Shown here in pieces: positions 1-11,288 of a stretch of DNA of 64,000 nt. The stretch lies in contig NC_013892.1 of assembly GCF_000027225.1 (NCBI RefSeq), positions 930,001 to 994,000 on the forward strand. The letters run 5' to 3'. The position numbers and the translations under genes are program-made. Source of the stretch: Xenorhabdus bovienii SS-2004 (lineage in GTDB: Bacteria; Pseudomonadota; Gammaproteobacteria; Enterobacterales; Enterobacteriaceae). The notes under the pieces are model-generated. The model was not told where the DNA came from. It saw only the letters and a list, made by a program, of their open reading frames with translations, and made no database searches. Numbering within the stretch: the stretch's first letter is position 1; the number at the start of each line of letters is the position of its first letter.

Positions 1-1306
<1,306 letters not shown>

Positions 1307-1313
<7 letters not shown>

Positions 1314-1927
1314 CAGCACAGCAAATCGAAAAACTGGATTGGAAAAAAGTGGATAATCTCATGCCCGTTATCGTCCAGCACGCTGTATCCGGTGTGGTGC
1401 TAATGATGGGTTACATGAATAAAGAGGCACTTAATGCCACACTGGATTCCGGTAAAGTCACCTTTTTTTCCCGCACCAAACAGCGGTTATGGACAAAGGG
1501 CGAAAGTTCCGGCCACTTCCTGAATCTGGTTGATATCTATCCCGATTGTGACAACGATACCCTGCTCGCCCTCGTCAATCCGATTGGCTCAACCTGCCAT
1601 ACAGGAACCGAGAGCTGTTTTGCACCAGCGCAAACTGAATGGGGCTTCCTCTACCAACTCGAACAACTACTGGCAAGCCGGAAAAATGCCCCACCGGCTA
1701 GCTCTTATACTGCCCGTCTGTATGCCAGCGGCACAAAGCGGATTGCCCAAAAGGTCGGTGAGGAAGGCATAGAAACCGCACTGGCAGCTACAGTTAATGA
1801 TCGGGAAGAACTGACCAGCGAAGCTGCTGATTTGATTTACCATCTGCTGGTTTTATTACAAGATCAAGATTTGGATCTCAGTTGTATCATCCGCCAATTG
1901 CAGAAAAGGCATACAGCCAAAGAATAA
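1307..1927 (+). CDS. hisI: HisI (HisIE), phosphoribosyl-AMP cyclohydrolase / phosphoribosyl-ATP pyrophosphatase
   Basis: Bifunctional enzyme for steps 2 and 3 of histidine synthesis. The 206 residues divide into an N-terminal cyclohydrolase domain (about 1-110) and a C-terminal MazG-like pyrophosphohydrolase domain (about 115-206). The first carries [18 protein letters not shown] and the metal-binding Cys/Asp cluster around DCDNDT and CHTGTESC. The second has the helical [18 protein letters not shown] motifs. It is the last gene of the operon. Just downstream the sequence changes to gene relics on the other strand, so the usual intergenic region after hisI has been replaced. Confidence 0.97.
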
Positions 1928-1951
1928 GGTAAAGCACCCTGAATTGCTCGA

Positions 1952-2095
1952 TTAACGAGAACTGTTCAGGGAGTCCAACATCAAGAGTGCTGAGGCTTTT
2001 TTTAATGCTTCATTCTCCATTTCAACCCGTTGCAACTTCTTTTTCAATTCACGTCGTTCAATTTACTCCGGCGTGATGGGCAGGGCTTGAGGGGA
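1952..2095 (-). pseudogene. Relic of an IS3-family OrfA (C-terminal end)
   Basis: On the minus strand a frame reads [24 protein letters not shown], then [12 protein letters not shown], then a terminal SLNSSR and stop. This is the coiled-coil C-terminus typical of IS3-family OrfA, broken by an in-frame TAA near its upstream end. No OrfB (DDE) sequence and no clear pair of terminal inverted repeats is visible. It is therefore a dead fragment. It abuts the KbaZ-like relic at about 2095. Confidence 0.7.
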
Positions 2096-2097
2096 TA

Positions 2098-2337
2098 AAT
2101 CACGTAGACAGGCACTTCGCCACCGTGTTCCTGCCAGCTATGTTCAGCGACCGCACACAGCCGGGCTGATTGACTTGATTCGATGTGGCTTCAATCAATA
2201 CGGTGGTTCCTGTCTCTTTGGCAAACCAGATGGCATTTTCCAATACTCAGAGGTGTGCCGAACAGACAGAGTAAACGCCACCTGCCTCGCCGGATTTATG
2301 GCGATGGATAAGTTGTAATAGCGATTGCGTTGTATCT
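2098..2337 (-). pseudogene. Relic of GatZ/KbaZ, tagatose-1,6-bisphosphate aldolase accessory subunit
   Basis: The minus-strand translation gives HRHKSGEAGGVYSVCSAH, a stop codon where Pro-Leu is expected, then VLENAIWFAKETG and VLIEATSNQVNQ. These match the N-terminus of the GatZ/KbaZ family, whose signature is SAHPLVxE...LIEATSNQV. After VNQ the frame changes and the text resumes as VAEHSWQEHGGEVPVYVI, which belongs far downstream in the family (before GTEVP). A central part has been deleted and the C-terminal half is gone. It is non-functional. It suggests a lost tagatose/galactitol-type pathway, or capture of a fragment with the IS. Confidence 0.75.
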
Positions 2338-2422
2338 CCAAGCTATTTAATACACCTTAAAAAAACTGAGCGTCTTCAAGTAGCGGGTCTAGCTCTGTGT
2401 TTGAGAAAGTGATTTCTTTCTT

Positions 2423-2450
2423 GAATATTGCCATATAAATGGCAATATTC
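2423..2450 (-). terminator. Perfect 12-bp inverted repeat after the alcohol dehydrogenase gene
   Basis: Arms 2423-2434 and 2439-2450 are fully complementary around a 4-base loop, 6 bases past the stop of the minus-strand dehydrogenase. No T-tract follows on either strand, so it is a weak or factor-dependent terminator, or an RNA-stabilising hairpin. Confidence 0.5.
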
Positions 2451-2456
2451 ATCGAG

Positions 2457-3608
2457 TTACATTGCCGCTTTAAAAATAGCCACAATCTCTTCGTGTGATG
2501 CCTGAATCGGGTTGGTAAAACCACAAGCATCTTTTAACGCATTGCTTGCCAACATTGGCAAGTCTTCAATTTTGACACTTAATTCGGACAACCCCGCCGG
2601 AATATTGACATCTTTTGCTAATTTGCTGATTTCTTGGATACAGGCTTCTGCACCCTGCCGATCGTTCAAGTTGGCAATATCAGCTCCCATTACAGCAGCA
2701 ATCTCTTTCAGGCGAGATGCAGATACTTTTGCATTGAATTTTTGTACGTGTGGCAGCAATACTGCATTGCAAACACCATGCGGCAAATCATAAAAACCAC
2801 CTAACTGATGTGCCATGGCATGAACGTAACCCAAAGAGGCATTATTGAATGCCATACCTGCCAAAAACTGTGCATAAGCCATATTCTCACGCGCTTCCAT
2901 ATCATTGCCATTTGCAACGGCACGGCGCAAATAGTCGCTAATCATCGTCACTGCTTTCAACGCACAGGCATCAGTGATAGGATTGGCTGCCGTAGAAACG
3001 TAGGCTTCAATGGCATGAGTCAGCGCATCCATGCCGGTTGCAGCAGTGAGTCCTTCCGGCATACCGGCCATCAATGCCGAATCATTGACTGACAAAATAG
3101 GCGTCACATTTTTATCCACAATAGCCATTTTGATATGACGATCAACATCTGTAATGATACAGAAACGCGTCATTTCAGAGGCGGTACCCGCTGTGGTGTT
3201 AATGGCAATCAATGGCAATTGAGGTTTAACAGAACGATCAACGCCTTCGTAGTCACGGATATCCCCACCGTTAGCCGCCACCAGCGCGATCCCTTTTGCA
3301 CAGTCATGCGGTGAACCGCCTCCCAAAGAAATAATGCAATCACAATCATGCTGGCGCAGGATGGTTAGCCCTTCTTCAACATTAATAGTGGTCGGATTTG
3401 GATTCGTCCCATCATAAATCGCACTCTTTATCCCTGCTTCAGCCAGTAAATTCTGAACCTCTCCAACAACACCAATCTCGTTTAACACTCGGTCAGTGAC
3501 AATCAAAGCCTGTCTGTAGCCATAATTTTTCATTAATTCAATGGCTTCAGTCATGCATCCCATACCGATTTTATTCACTGGCGGGATAAAGAAAGTTGAT
3601 ACTGCCAT
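2457..3608 (-). CDS. yiaY: Iron-containing alcohol dehydrogenase, YiaY/AdhB type
   Basis: Group III (iron-activated) NAD-dependent alcohol dehydrogenase, probably cytoplasmic, interconverting short alcohols and aldehydes. E. coli YiaY, the closest protein I recall, has been assigned L-threonine dehydrogenase activity; the substrate here is inferred. The 383 residues carry the nucleotide-binding [11 protein letters not shown], the [11 protein letters not shown] loop, and the iron ligands in [13 protein letters not shown] and HAMAHQLGG...PHGVCNA. I chose the ATG at 3608 rather than an upstream one because AAGGAG sits at 3615-3620, 6 bases before it. It appears monocistronic and is followed by a hairpin. 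Confidence 0.93.
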   Translation of the reverse strand: MAVSTFFIPPVNKIGMGCMTEAIELMKNYGYRQALIVTDRVLNEIGVVGEVQNLLAEAGIKSAIYDGTNPNPTTINVEEGLTILRQHDCDCIISLGGGSPHDCAKGIALVAANGGDIRDYEGVDRSVKPQLPLIAINTTAGTASEMTRFCIITDVDRHIKMAIVDKNVTPILSVNDSALMAGMPEGLTAATGMDALTHAIEAYVSTAANPITDACALKAVTMISDYLRRAVANGNDMEARENMAYAQFLAGMAFNNASLGYVHAMAHQLGGFYDLPHGVCNAVLLPHVQKFNAKVSASRLKEIAAVMGADIANLNDRQGAEACIQEISKLAKDVNIPAGLSELSVKIEDLPMLASNALKDACGFTNPIQASHEEIVAIFKAAM

Positions 3609-3852
3609 TCGGAACTCCTTAGGTTTCACTGAAGTATTTCAAATCTTGATGCAAAAAAGGTGGGTTACAATGTGACACTTATCTACCTCAGCAATTTTGA
3701 TCGATATCAATAATCGCCTTTGTAAAATTTTAAAATAGGTATAGCGATGCCTGAACTAGCAACATTCATCAAAATTTAACAGCAAATAATATCGCAATTA
3801 ATGAAATTAATAGTGTGCTATAATGTTAATTAGATCATATGGCGATTATTAT

Positions 3853-3981
3853 ATGAATAATATTTCTACATTGATAATAGTTGTATTTTTGATTATCAGC
3901 TTTGTGCTAATTGTTAGCCTCGATCCAGAGGTAGCACACTTCATTGAAAAATTTGCTGAAAGGCTGATACAAAAAAGTTGA
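3853..3981 (+). CDS. Possible 42-residue single-span membrane protein
   Basis: An ATG ORF encodes a short N-terminus, a strongly hydrophobic segment (about residues 6-25, rich in Ile/Leu/Val/Phe) and an amphipathic tail ending in FAERLIQKS. That is the layout of small inner-membrane proteins. It lies alone between yiaY and gnd, on the opposite strand to both. The upstream region is AT-rich and no convincing Shine-Dalgarno sequence is seen, so translation is uncertain. I do not recognise a family. Confidence 0.4.
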   Translation: MNNISTLIIVVFLIISFVLIVSLDPEVAHFIEKFAERLIQKS

Positions 3982-4061
3982 TATGGTGCAGGAAGAAAGT
4001 TTAGGGGTTTTGTCAAAAACACGTTTTGGATAATCGAATAATTTATCGCATATTTTATTAA

Positions 4062-4083
4062 GGGTGCTGAACTTCCAGCACCC
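4062..4083 (-). terminator. Hairpin downstream of gnd
   Basis: Eight-bp GC-rich arms 4062-4069 and 4076-4083 with a 6-base loop lie about 20 bases past the gnd stop. The following minus-strand sequence is AT-rich but not a pure T-run. Probable gnd terminator. Confidence 0.6.
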
Positions 4084-4103
4084 TATTTACTAACAGCCGA
4101 TTT

Positions 4104-5510
4104 TTAATCTAACCATTCAGTGTGGAACACGCCTTCTTTATCAGTCCGCTTATAGGTATGCGCACCGAAATAATCGCGCTGAGCCTGAATCAGGTTTGCA
4201 GGCAAAACCGCTGAACGATAGCTGTCGTAATATGAAATAGCCGCAGAGAATGTTGGCGTTGGAATACCATTCTGGACACCATAAGAAACCACATCGCGCA
4301 GGGCTTGCTGATACTCATCCGCAACTTGCTTGAAGTAAGGTGCTAACAGCAGGTTGGCGATAGCCGCGTTCTCATTGTATGCATTTGTGATTTTTTGCAG
4401 GAACTGCGCACGAATGATACAACCTGCACGGAAGATCTTAGCAATTTCGCCATAATTCAGATCCCAGTTGTAATCATCCGAAGACGCTTTCAACTGCTGG
4501 AAGCCTTGAGCGTAAGAAACGATTTTACCCAAATACAAGGCACGGCGAACTTTCTCAATAAATTCTGCCTTGTCACCATTGAATGGCTGGGCTTCTGGCC
4601 CTGACAGAACTTTAGAGGCAGCAACACGCTGATCTTTCAGAGAGGAAATGTAACGAGCAAATACGGATTCGGTAATTAGTGTTACTGGAACACCCAGATC
4701 CAGAGAACTTTGGCTAGTCCATTTACCCGTACCTTTATTGGCAGCTTCATCCAGAATGACATCAACCAGATATTGACCTTCTTCATCTTTCTTACGGAAG
4801 ATATCAGCGGTAATTTCGATCAAATAGCTGCTCAGTTCACCTTGGTTCCAGTCACTGAACACATCCGCCAGTTCCTGGTTACTCAGATTCAAGGAGTGTT
4901 TCAGCAGAGAATACGCTTCTGCAATCAGTTGCATATCGCCATATTCAATACCATTGTGAACCATCTTCACATAATGGCCTGCTCCGTCTGCACCGATATA
5001 AGTAACACAAGGCTCACCATCAACTTTGGCAGCAATCTCTTTCAGAATAGGCGCAACCAGCTCATAAGCCTCTTTCTGACCGCCCGGCATGATTGACGGG
5101 CCTTTCAATGCACCTTCTTCCCCACCGGAAACACCTGTACCGATAAAGTTAAAACCCTGAGCAGACAACTCACGGTTGCGGCGAATAGTATCCTGAAAAT
5201 AGGTATTGCCACCATCGATCAGAATGTCACCCTTATCCAAATGTGGCGTCAGCGATGCAATGGTTTTATCCGTAGCTTCACCTGCCTTGACCATCAACAG
5301 AATACGACGTGGCTTTTCCAGTGAACCGACAAACTCTTCAATGGAATAACTTGGAACTAATTTTTTCCCTGGATTTTCAGCAATAACTTCATCAGTTTTA
5401 TCGCTGGAGCGGTTGAAAATGGATACAGAGTAACCACGGCTTTCTATATTCAACGCCAGATTACGCCCCATAACCGCCATACCGACAACACCGATCTGTT
5501 GTTTGGACAT
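4104..5510 (-). CDS. gnd: 6-phosphogluconate dehydrogenase, decarboxylating
   Basis: Oxidises 6-phosphogluconate to ribulose 5-phosphate and CO2 with NADP in the pentose phosphate pathway. The 468-residue product has the usual length. It has the Rossmann start [15 protein letters not shown], an [10 protein letters not shown] segment, the signature [19 protein letters not shown] (about 127-145) and the catalytic Lys183 and Glu190 in [14 protein letters not shown]. The C-terminal helical dimer domain and tail are complete. The start at 5510 is preferred over one 7 codons upstream because it aligns with the family N-terminus and has GGAG upstream. It is transcribed divergently from yegH. Confidence 0.98.
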   Translation of the reverse strand: MSKQQIGVVGMAVMGRNLALNIESRGYSVSIFNRSSDKTDEVIAENPGKKLVPSYSIEEFVGSLEKPRRILLMVKAGEATDKTIASLTPHLDKGDILIDGGNTYFQDTIRRNRELSAQGFNFIGTGVSGGEEGALKGPSIMPGGQKEAYELVAPILKEIAAKVDGEPCVTYIGADGAGHYVKMVHNGIEYGDMQLIAEAYSLLKHSLNLSNQELADVFSDWNQGELSSYLIEITADIFRKKDEEGQYLVDVILDEAANKGTGKWTSQSSLDLGVPVTLITESVFARYISSLKDQRVAASKVLSGPEAQPFNGDKAEFIEKVRRALYLGKIVSYAQGFQQLKASSDDYNWDLNYGEIAKIFRAGCIIRAQFLQKITNAYNENAAIANLLLAPYFKQVADEYQQALRDVVSYGVQNGIPTPTFSAAISYYDSYRSAVLPANLIQAQRDYFGAHTYKRTDKEGVFHTEWLD

Positions 5511-5804
5511 GAATAACTCCCGTCTGATCATGACTGCTGCCCACCAAGATGCCTAACTCAACACTATGTCAATCAAATAATGTCATATACAACAAAATTA
5601 CAGTGGGCAATTTGTTAATGAGATCACATGTTAACTCAGGAATAGGCTTCAGGGGTAGTTATTGATGCAACCGATATCGTCATACTGTTTTTTTGCTGAA
5701 AAAATTTCCAACTGGAATAAATCACCTATTGATATTTCTGATACCAATCCGCATTATTCAAGTAATCGGCACAAGCCGTCACATTAAAAGGTAAAATAAA
5801 CTGT

Positions 5805-7385
5805 ATGGAATGGATCGCTGATCCTACGATATGGGCCGGTTTGGCCACACTTATCGTTTTAGAAATTGTTCTCGGAATTGACAACTTAATATTTATTGCC
5901 ATTCTGGCAGACAAACTTCCTGAAAAACAGAGAGACAAAGCTCGCCTGACAGGTCTGACCTGTGCTCTGGTCATGAGATTGCTCCTGTTATTCAGCCTTT
6001 CTTGGCTTATTTCACTGACAACTCCATTACTAACTTTATGGAATCATCCTTTCAGCGCCCGCGATTTAATTATGCTGATAGGGGGAATATTCTTGCTGTT
6101 CAAGGCTACAATGGAGTTAAATGAGCGGTTGGAAGGTAAAATGCTACATAACAACCAACAGCGCAAAGGTGCAAATTTTTGGGCTGTTGTTGTGCAGATT
6201 ATCGTTTTGGATGCCGTCTTCTCGCTGGATTCTGTCATTACTGCTGTGGGTATGGTCAATCACATTGGCACCATGATGGCTGCTGTCATCATTGCCATGA
6301 TTCTGATGATATGGGCCAGCAAGCCGCTGACGAAATTTGTTAATGCTCATCCGACCATTGTTATCCTGTGTCTCAGCTTCCTGCTGATGATCGGTTTCAG
6401 TCTGGTGGCTGAAGGCTTTGGCTATGTTATTCCGAAAGGCTATCTCTATGCCGCCATCGGCTTCTCGATCATGATCGAAGCACTGAACCAGTTTTCCCAA
6501 TTCAATCGCCGTCGGTTCCTGAGTGCTTCCCGCTCCTTGCGCGAAAGAACCGCAGAGGCTGTACTTCACATTTTAAATGGCAAACGTGAAAACGCCGATC
6601 TGGACAATCATGCTTCCAATCTGATCGCGGATCATGAAGATCATAAAGCCGTCTTTGAACCGCAGGAACGCCATATGATCGCCCGTGTTCTCAGCATGGC
6701 GCAACGTACAGTCAGCAGTATCATGACCTCCCGCCACGATGTGGTTTACCTCGATATCCATGCACCAACTGGAAAATTGACAACGTTACTGGAAAAGCAA
6801 CCGCATACACGAATTGTAGTAACGGATGAGCAAGCCAGTGACGAACCACTCGGCGTAGTGCATGTTATTGATATCCTCAATCAACAACTGACTCATAAGT
6901 CATTTGATTTACGGAAACTGGTGCAACAGCCTCTGATCTTCCCTGAATCACTCTCCCTGCTTCAGGCGCTGGAGCAGTTCCGTCAGGCACAGACGCACTT
7001 CGCCTTTGTTGTTGATGAATTCGGTTCCGTTGAAGGTGTGGTCACAGTGACTGACGTGATGGAAACCATTACAGGCAATCTGCCGGCAGGCGGTGGAGAG
7101 ATCGACGCCCGCCATGATATTCAGGTAACGGAAGAGGGATACTGGATCGCCAATGGATTTATGCCACTGGATGACCTGGTGCTCTATGTTCCATTGCTAT
7201 TGGATGGAAAGCGCGAGTACCAGACACTGGCTGGCTTGTTGATGGAAGACCTACAGCGTGTTCCACAACAAGGTGAGCAGTTACAGATCGGCGAATATCT
7301 GTTTGAACCGCTCGAAGTAATCAGCCACCGCATCAATAAAGTGAAAATCACATCCCTGAAAACGGAAGAAAAAATAGAAGCATAA
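5805..7385 (+). CDS. yegH: YegH-type TerC membrane protein with CBS and CorC/HlyC domains
   Basis: Inner-membrane protein of the TerC family fused to a cytoplasmic regulatory tail. Function is not established; TerC relatives are linked to metal ion export. Residues 1-230 hold about seven hydrophobic spans, including the acidic TerC motifs LGIDNL and [14 protein letters not shown] pair occupies about 300-420 and a CorC_HlyC transporter-associated domain about 430-515. The 526 residues match E. coli YegH (527). In E. coli yegH is next to asmA; here a tail-fibre gene lies between them. A strong terminator follows. Confidence 0.94.
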   Translation: MEWIADPTIWAGLATLIVLEIVLGIDNLIFIAILADKLPEKQRDKARLTGLTCALVMRLLLLFSLSWLISLTTPLLTLWNHPFSARDLIMLIGGIFLLFKATMELNERLEGKMLHNNQQRKGANFWAVVVQIIVLDAVFSLDSVITAVGMVNHIGTMMAAVIIAMILMIWASKPLTKFVNAHPTIVILCLSFLLMIGFSLVAEGFGYVIPKGYLYAAIGFSIMIEALNQFSQFNRRRFLSASRSLRERTAEAVLHILNGKRENADLDNHASNLIADHEDHKAVFEPQERHMIARVLSMAQRTVSSIMTSRHDVVYLDIHAPTGKLTTLLEKQPHTRIVVTDEQASDEPLGVVHVIDILNQQLTHKSFDLRKLVQQPLIFPESLSLLQALEQFRQAQTHFAFVVDEFGSVEGVVTVTDVMETITGNLPAGGGEIDARHDIQVTEEGYWIANGFMPLDDLVLYVPLLLDGKREYQTLAGLLMEDLQRVPQQGEQLQIGEYLFEPLEVISHRINKVKITSLKTEEKIEA

Positions 7386-7415
7386 TTCACTGCATTAAAC
7401 CCATCACTAACTGAC

Positions 7416-7441
7416 AAAAACCGACATAATGTCGGTTTTTT
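7416..7441 (+). terminator. Rho-independent terminator of yegH
   Basis: An A-run, then CCGACA (7421-7426), loop TAA, TGTCGG (7430-7435) and six T residues. The A- and T-runs extend the stem, so it could work in both directions. Confidence 0.9.
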
Positions 7442-7859
7442 CAGCTCTGATAAATTTTATTGTATCGTTTTAACCTTTATTTTTAGATAATTTATCTGGA
7501 CAGCTTCGCAGGTACAATTGAATGTCTCATTTGACATTGCCTGCAAGATGTCTCTACGAACACACATTCACCCAGTTAATGCGTTTATGACGCAGGCTGA
7601 TTATAAACCAGCGCCATAACTCAAACAGATATCACGGGGGGATGTGTGTCGTGGTAGGTAGTTTTGACACTGACCACACTCCACGACAGGAAATTCACGC
7701 ACAAGATGTGCTCTCCAGTGTTAATGAGCAGGTTTGATGATTTACTCATGGGCGGAGAAGTCACCACCGCCTTCATATTGCCCGGGAACTTTTTAACAAA
7801 ATTTCCTGTGGCTGGGTTAGCAATACGTCTATTTATTGTTGATAAAATGAGGGTTTTAT
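7442..7859 (+). other. Gene-free stretch before the tail-fibre gene
   Basis: About 418 bases without a convincing gene. It holds an imperfect hairpin near 7509-7545 (GCAGG...CCTGC arms with AATGTC/GACATT inside). Short open frames on both strands have no ribosome site and no protein family I recognise. The tail-fibre ribosome site (GAGG at about 7850) lies at the right edge. This stretch probably came in with the tail-fibre gene, since E. coli has yegH next to asmA. No phage baseplate or invertase gene can be read in it. Confidence 0.5.
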
Positions 7860-10800
7860 ATGAGTACAAAATATTTTGCATTACTGACACATGCAGGCAC
7901 TAGTAAACTGGAAAATGCTGCGACATCGGGTACAAAACTTGAGATTACCCATATGGCCGTTGGTGATGGCGGTGGCAGCTTACCCATCCCAAACGTCACC
8001 CAATCCAAACTGATTAATGAAAAGCATCGCGCTGAAATTGATGTACTGACCATTGACCCCAAAAAACCCAACCTGATTATCGCCGAACAGGTGCTTCCTG
8101 AGGGTCAAGGTGACTGGTGGATCCGCGAAATCGGTCTGTTTGACAAGGATGGAACGCTGGTTGCCGTCGGAAACTGTGCAGATCTCTACAAACCTCAATT
8201 GCAGGAACAGACCGTTAGCATGGCGCTACCCGTCAGCAACTCAGATTGGACTGGCTGGGTAAACGAGCTATTTTCTGGTCTGGCAACACGCAATTACGTG
8301 AGAGAAAAAATTAAAGATCATGCCGAAAGCCGCAATCACCCAGATGCAACATTGAAAGAAAAGGGTCTTGTCACTTTGAGTAACGCGGTAGATAGTGACA
8401 ATGAAACTCATGCTGCAACATCAAAAGCGGTAAGAACAACCCATGCTCTGGCTGAAACTGCCAATAAGAATGCAACCTCCGCAATTCAAAGCGCTGACAG
8501 TAAAGTGCCCTTGACCCGCAAGGTAAATGGCAAAGAACTGTTAACAGACATTGAACTGACCGCACTTGATGTAAATGCCTACAACAGAGCGGAAACCGAC
8601 GAGCTTATCGGCATAGTTAAAAAACAGACTGATACCGCTAACCAAAATGCGACTGCTGCCCTCCAAAGTGCTGACAGCAAAGTCCCCTTAACCCGCAAAG
8701 TAAATAACAAAGAGCTGCTAACTGACATTGATCTGAACGCGGCGGATGTCGGTACTTATAATAAGTCGGAAATTGATGCTCATATCAATAAAGTTGAGCA
8801 ATTGGCTGATACCGCCAATAAAAATGCGACTTCCGCTATTCAAAACGCTGACAACAAAGTGCCATTAACCCGCAAGGTAAATGGCAAAGAACTATTAACA
8901 GATATTGAACTAAACGCGACTGATATCGGTACCTATAACAAGGTGGAAATCAATGAGCATATCAGCAAAGTTGAGAAGCTAGCTGAAACCGCCAACCAGA
9001 ATGCCACGACCGCGATTCAGAATGCCGACAGCAAAGTGCCATTAACCCGTAAAGTCAATGGCAAAGAGCTGTCAGCCGATATTCAACTGAATGCGGCGGA
9101 TATCGGTGCCTATACCAAAGTAGAAACTGACGATCATATCAATAACGTTAAAACTCAGGTCGGTAATGTCAATAAGCTGGCTGAAACCGCCAACCATAAC
9201 GCCACCACCGCGATCCAAAGTGCCGACAACAAAGTGCCGTTAACCCGTAAAGTTAATGACAAAGAGCTGTCAGCCGATATTAAACTGAGCGCGGCTGATG
9301 TCAATGCCTATAGTCAAAAAGAAACTGACGACCGTATCAGTGACGTCAAGACTCAGGTTGGTAATGTCAATAAGCTGGCTGAAACCGCCAACCATAACGC
9401 CACCACCGCGATCCAAAGTGCTGACAACAAAGTGCCGTTAACCCGTAAAGTTAATGACAAAGAGCTGTCAGCCGATATTAAACTGAGCGCGGCTGATGTC
9501 AATGCCTATAGTCAAAAAGAAACTGACGACCGTATCAGTGACGTCAAGACTCAGGTTGGTAATGTCAATAAGCTGGCTGAAACCGCCAACCATAACGCCA
9601 CCACCGCGATCCAAAGTGCTGACAACAAAGTGCCGTTAACCCGTAAAGTTAATGACAAAGAGCTGTCAGCCGATATTAAACTGGACGCGGCAGATGTTGG
9701 TGCCTACAACAAAGTAGAAACTGACACACATATTAATAACGTCAAAGTTCTGGCTGAAACCGCCAACCAGAATGCCACGACCGCGACTCAGAATGCCGAC
9801 AGCAAAGTGCCGTTAATCCGTAAAGTCAATGGCAAAGAGCTGTTAACTGACATTGAGCTGAGTGCGGCTGATATCGGTACCTATAACAGAACTGAAATCG
9901 ATGATCGTATCAACAAAGTTGACAAACTGGCTGAAACCGCCAATCAAAATGCCACTTCTGCCATTCAAAGTGCCGGCAGCAAAGTGCCACTCATTCGCAA
10001 AGTTAATGGCAAGGAACTGTCAACCGATATTCAACTGATTGCGGATGATGTTGGTGCCTATAACAAGAAGGAAACCGATGATCGTATCAACATAGTTGAT
10101 AAACTCGCTGATACTGCCAATAAGAATGCTATTTCTGCCATTCAAAATGTTGACAGCAAAGTGCCATTAAATCGCAAAGTAAACGGCAGAGAACTGTCAA
10201 CAGATATTGAACTGACCGCGACTGATATCGATGTCTATAACAAAGCAGATGTCAACATTCTTTTCGAGGATGCTAAAGAACTGGCAAATAATGCAAATAA
10301 CAACGCGGATAACAAAGTACCATTAACTCGCACAGTAAATGGTAAATCCTTGTTAACAGACATTAAACTGCAAGCATCTGACCTCAATGTCTATAGCAAA
10401 GGAGAGGTTGATAGTCGCATCGACGATGTTAAGGAACTGGCAAATAGCGCAAATAATAATGCGGATAGCCGAGTGCCGTTAACTCGTACAGTGAATGGCA
10501 AGGCGCTGTTATCGGACATTAAACTTATAGCATCTGATGTAAGCGCTTATACTAAAGCGGAAACTGATCTCCGTATCAGTAAAGTTGAAGACTTGGCTAA
10601 GAGCGCCAATAATAACGCCAGCGGCCGACTGGAGAAAGGCCAAAACGGGGCGGATATCCCAGACAAGAAAGCGTTTGTAAAAAATCTTGGCCTGTCCGAT
10701 CTCATTGGGTTAGGTATAGAATCCCGTCGAGTCGGAACAGATGTCACCATAATCAAGCTTGGTGATATCATCAAGATCAACGGACTCGCAGTAGCTAGTG

Positions 10801-11087
10801 AACCGATTGGTGAAGTTAATTCATTCGTTATCGGTGGGGTTACATACTATACCCACTACTACAAAATACAGCTACCAATCAGCTTGCCAAACGGCATAAT
10901 TTCATGCCATGCAAGTATTGTCGGGAGTAATTTTGATAATCAACAACCGGGTTACCTTGCTGATGTAAAAACACAGCGGAATAATCCAAATGGAGTAGGA
11001 GTGTCGAAAGATACATTGACAATATCTGTCACAACGCCGCAGGTTGGCTGGGTTCCTCACTTCGATTATCAGGTTATAGGGTATTAA
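7860..11087 (+). CDS. Long P2-type tail-fibre protein with internal repeats, isolated from any phage
   Basis: 1075 residues. Residues 1-150 match the N-terminal attachment domain of P2 gpH-like tail fibres (MSTKYFALLTHAG..., MAVGDGGG, WWIREIGLFD). A segment at about 155-185 (NHPDATLKEKGLVTLSN) is the usual phage tail-collar repeat. From about 195 to 930 there are more than ten copies of a 57-66-residue unit built on VPLTRKVNGKELLxDI, an AADVxAYxKxETD step and an ETANxNATxAIQ helix, giving a long fibrous shaft. The last 125 residues are different and probably bind the receptor. No baseplate, assembly (gpG) or other phage gene adjoins it. It could serve an R-type bacteriocin or a prophage elsewhere, or be a recombination donor; that is inference. 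Confidence 0.88.
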   Translation: MSTKYFALLTHAGTSKLENAATSGTKLEITHMAVGDGGGSLPIPNVTQSKLINEKHRAEIDVLTIDPKKPNLIIAEQVLPEGQGDWWIREIGLFDKDGTLVAVGNCADLYKPQLQEQTVSMALPVSNSDWTGWVNELFSGLATRNYVREKIKDHAESRNHPDATLKEKGLVTLSNAVDSDNETHAATSKAVRTTHALAETANKNATSAIQSADSKVPLTRKVNGKELLTDIELTALDVNAYNRAETDELIGIVKKQTDTANQNATAALQSADSKVPLTRKVNNKELLTDIDLNAADVGTYNKSEIDAHINKVEQLADTANKNATSAIQNADNKVPLTRKVNGKELLTDIELNATDIGTYNKVEINEHISKVEKLAETANQNATTAIQNADSKVPLTRKVNGKELSADIQLNAADIGAYTKVETDDHINNVKTQVGNVNKLAETANHNATTAIQSADNKVPLTRKVNDKELSADIKLSAADVNAYSQKETDDRISDVKTQVGNVNKLAETANHNATTAIQSADNKVPLTRKVNDKELSADIKLSAADVNAYSQKETDDRISDVKTQVGNVNKLAETANHNATTAIQSADNKVPLTRKVNDKELSADIKLDAADVGAYNKVETDTHINNVKVLAETANQNATTATQNADSKVPLIRKVNGKELLTDIELSAADIGTYNRTEIDDRINKVDKLAETANQNATSAIQSAGSKVPLIRKVNGKELSTDIQLIADDVGAYNKKETDDRINIVDKLADTANKNAISAIQNVDSKVPLNRKVNGRELSTDIELTATDIDVYNKADVNILFEDAKELANNANNNADNKVPLTRTVNGKSLLTDIKLQASDLNVYSKGEVDSRIDDVKELANSANNNADSRVPLTRTVNGKALLSDIKLIASDVSAYTKAETDLRISKVEDLAKSANNNASGRLEKGQNGADIPDKKAFVKNLGLSDLIGLGIESRRVGTDVTIIKLGDIIKINGLAVASEPIGEVNSFVIGGVTYYTHYYKIQLPISLPNGIISCHASIVGSNFDNQQPGYLADVKTQRNNPNGVGVSKDTLTISVTTPQVGWVPHFDYQVIGY
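9156..9682 (+). repeat. Near-identical 198-bp tandem repeats in the tail-fibre gene
   Basis: Units starting at 9156, 9354 and 9552 repeat with a period of exactly 198 bases (66 codons). Units one and two encode identical 66-residue peptides. Unit three is identical to unit two for about 130 bases and then diverges after GATATTAAACTG. Flanking shaft units are older and differ in sequence. This indicates recent duplication and easy copy-number change by recombination. Confidence 0.92.
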
Positions 11088-11160
11088 TATACACTGGAAG
11101 TTTAATTCCTAACCCGTTATTTTATAGTGAAGTCGTGCCACTATAGAATTGGCATAAATC

Positions 11161-11184
11161 AGGTGATCGCCGAGGCGATCACCT
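11161..11184 (+). terminator. Hairpin between the tail-fibre gene and asmA
   Basis: Perfect 10-bp GC-rich arms 11161-11170 and 11175-11184 with loop CGAG, followed by a short T-stretch on the plus strand. It is suited to ending the tail-fibre transcript and may also act on the convergent asmA transcript. Confidence 0.7.
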
Positions 11185-11288
11185 TTAATATTCAGTAATT
11201 TAGATCCAATCTGCCAGCCAAGCACATTTCCCTTTGCATCTCCCTACAAATAAACCAGCACCATAATCTCATTAGGTATGTTGAAAAC

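Noticed and set aside
7621-7890. Minus-strand frame before the tail-fibre gene
   Set aside because: Overlaps the tail-fibre start, no ribosome site and no recognisable protein.
9156-9682. CRISPR-like direct repeats
   Set aside because: Repeats are 198-bp, in frame and contiguous without spacers; they encode fibre shaft units.
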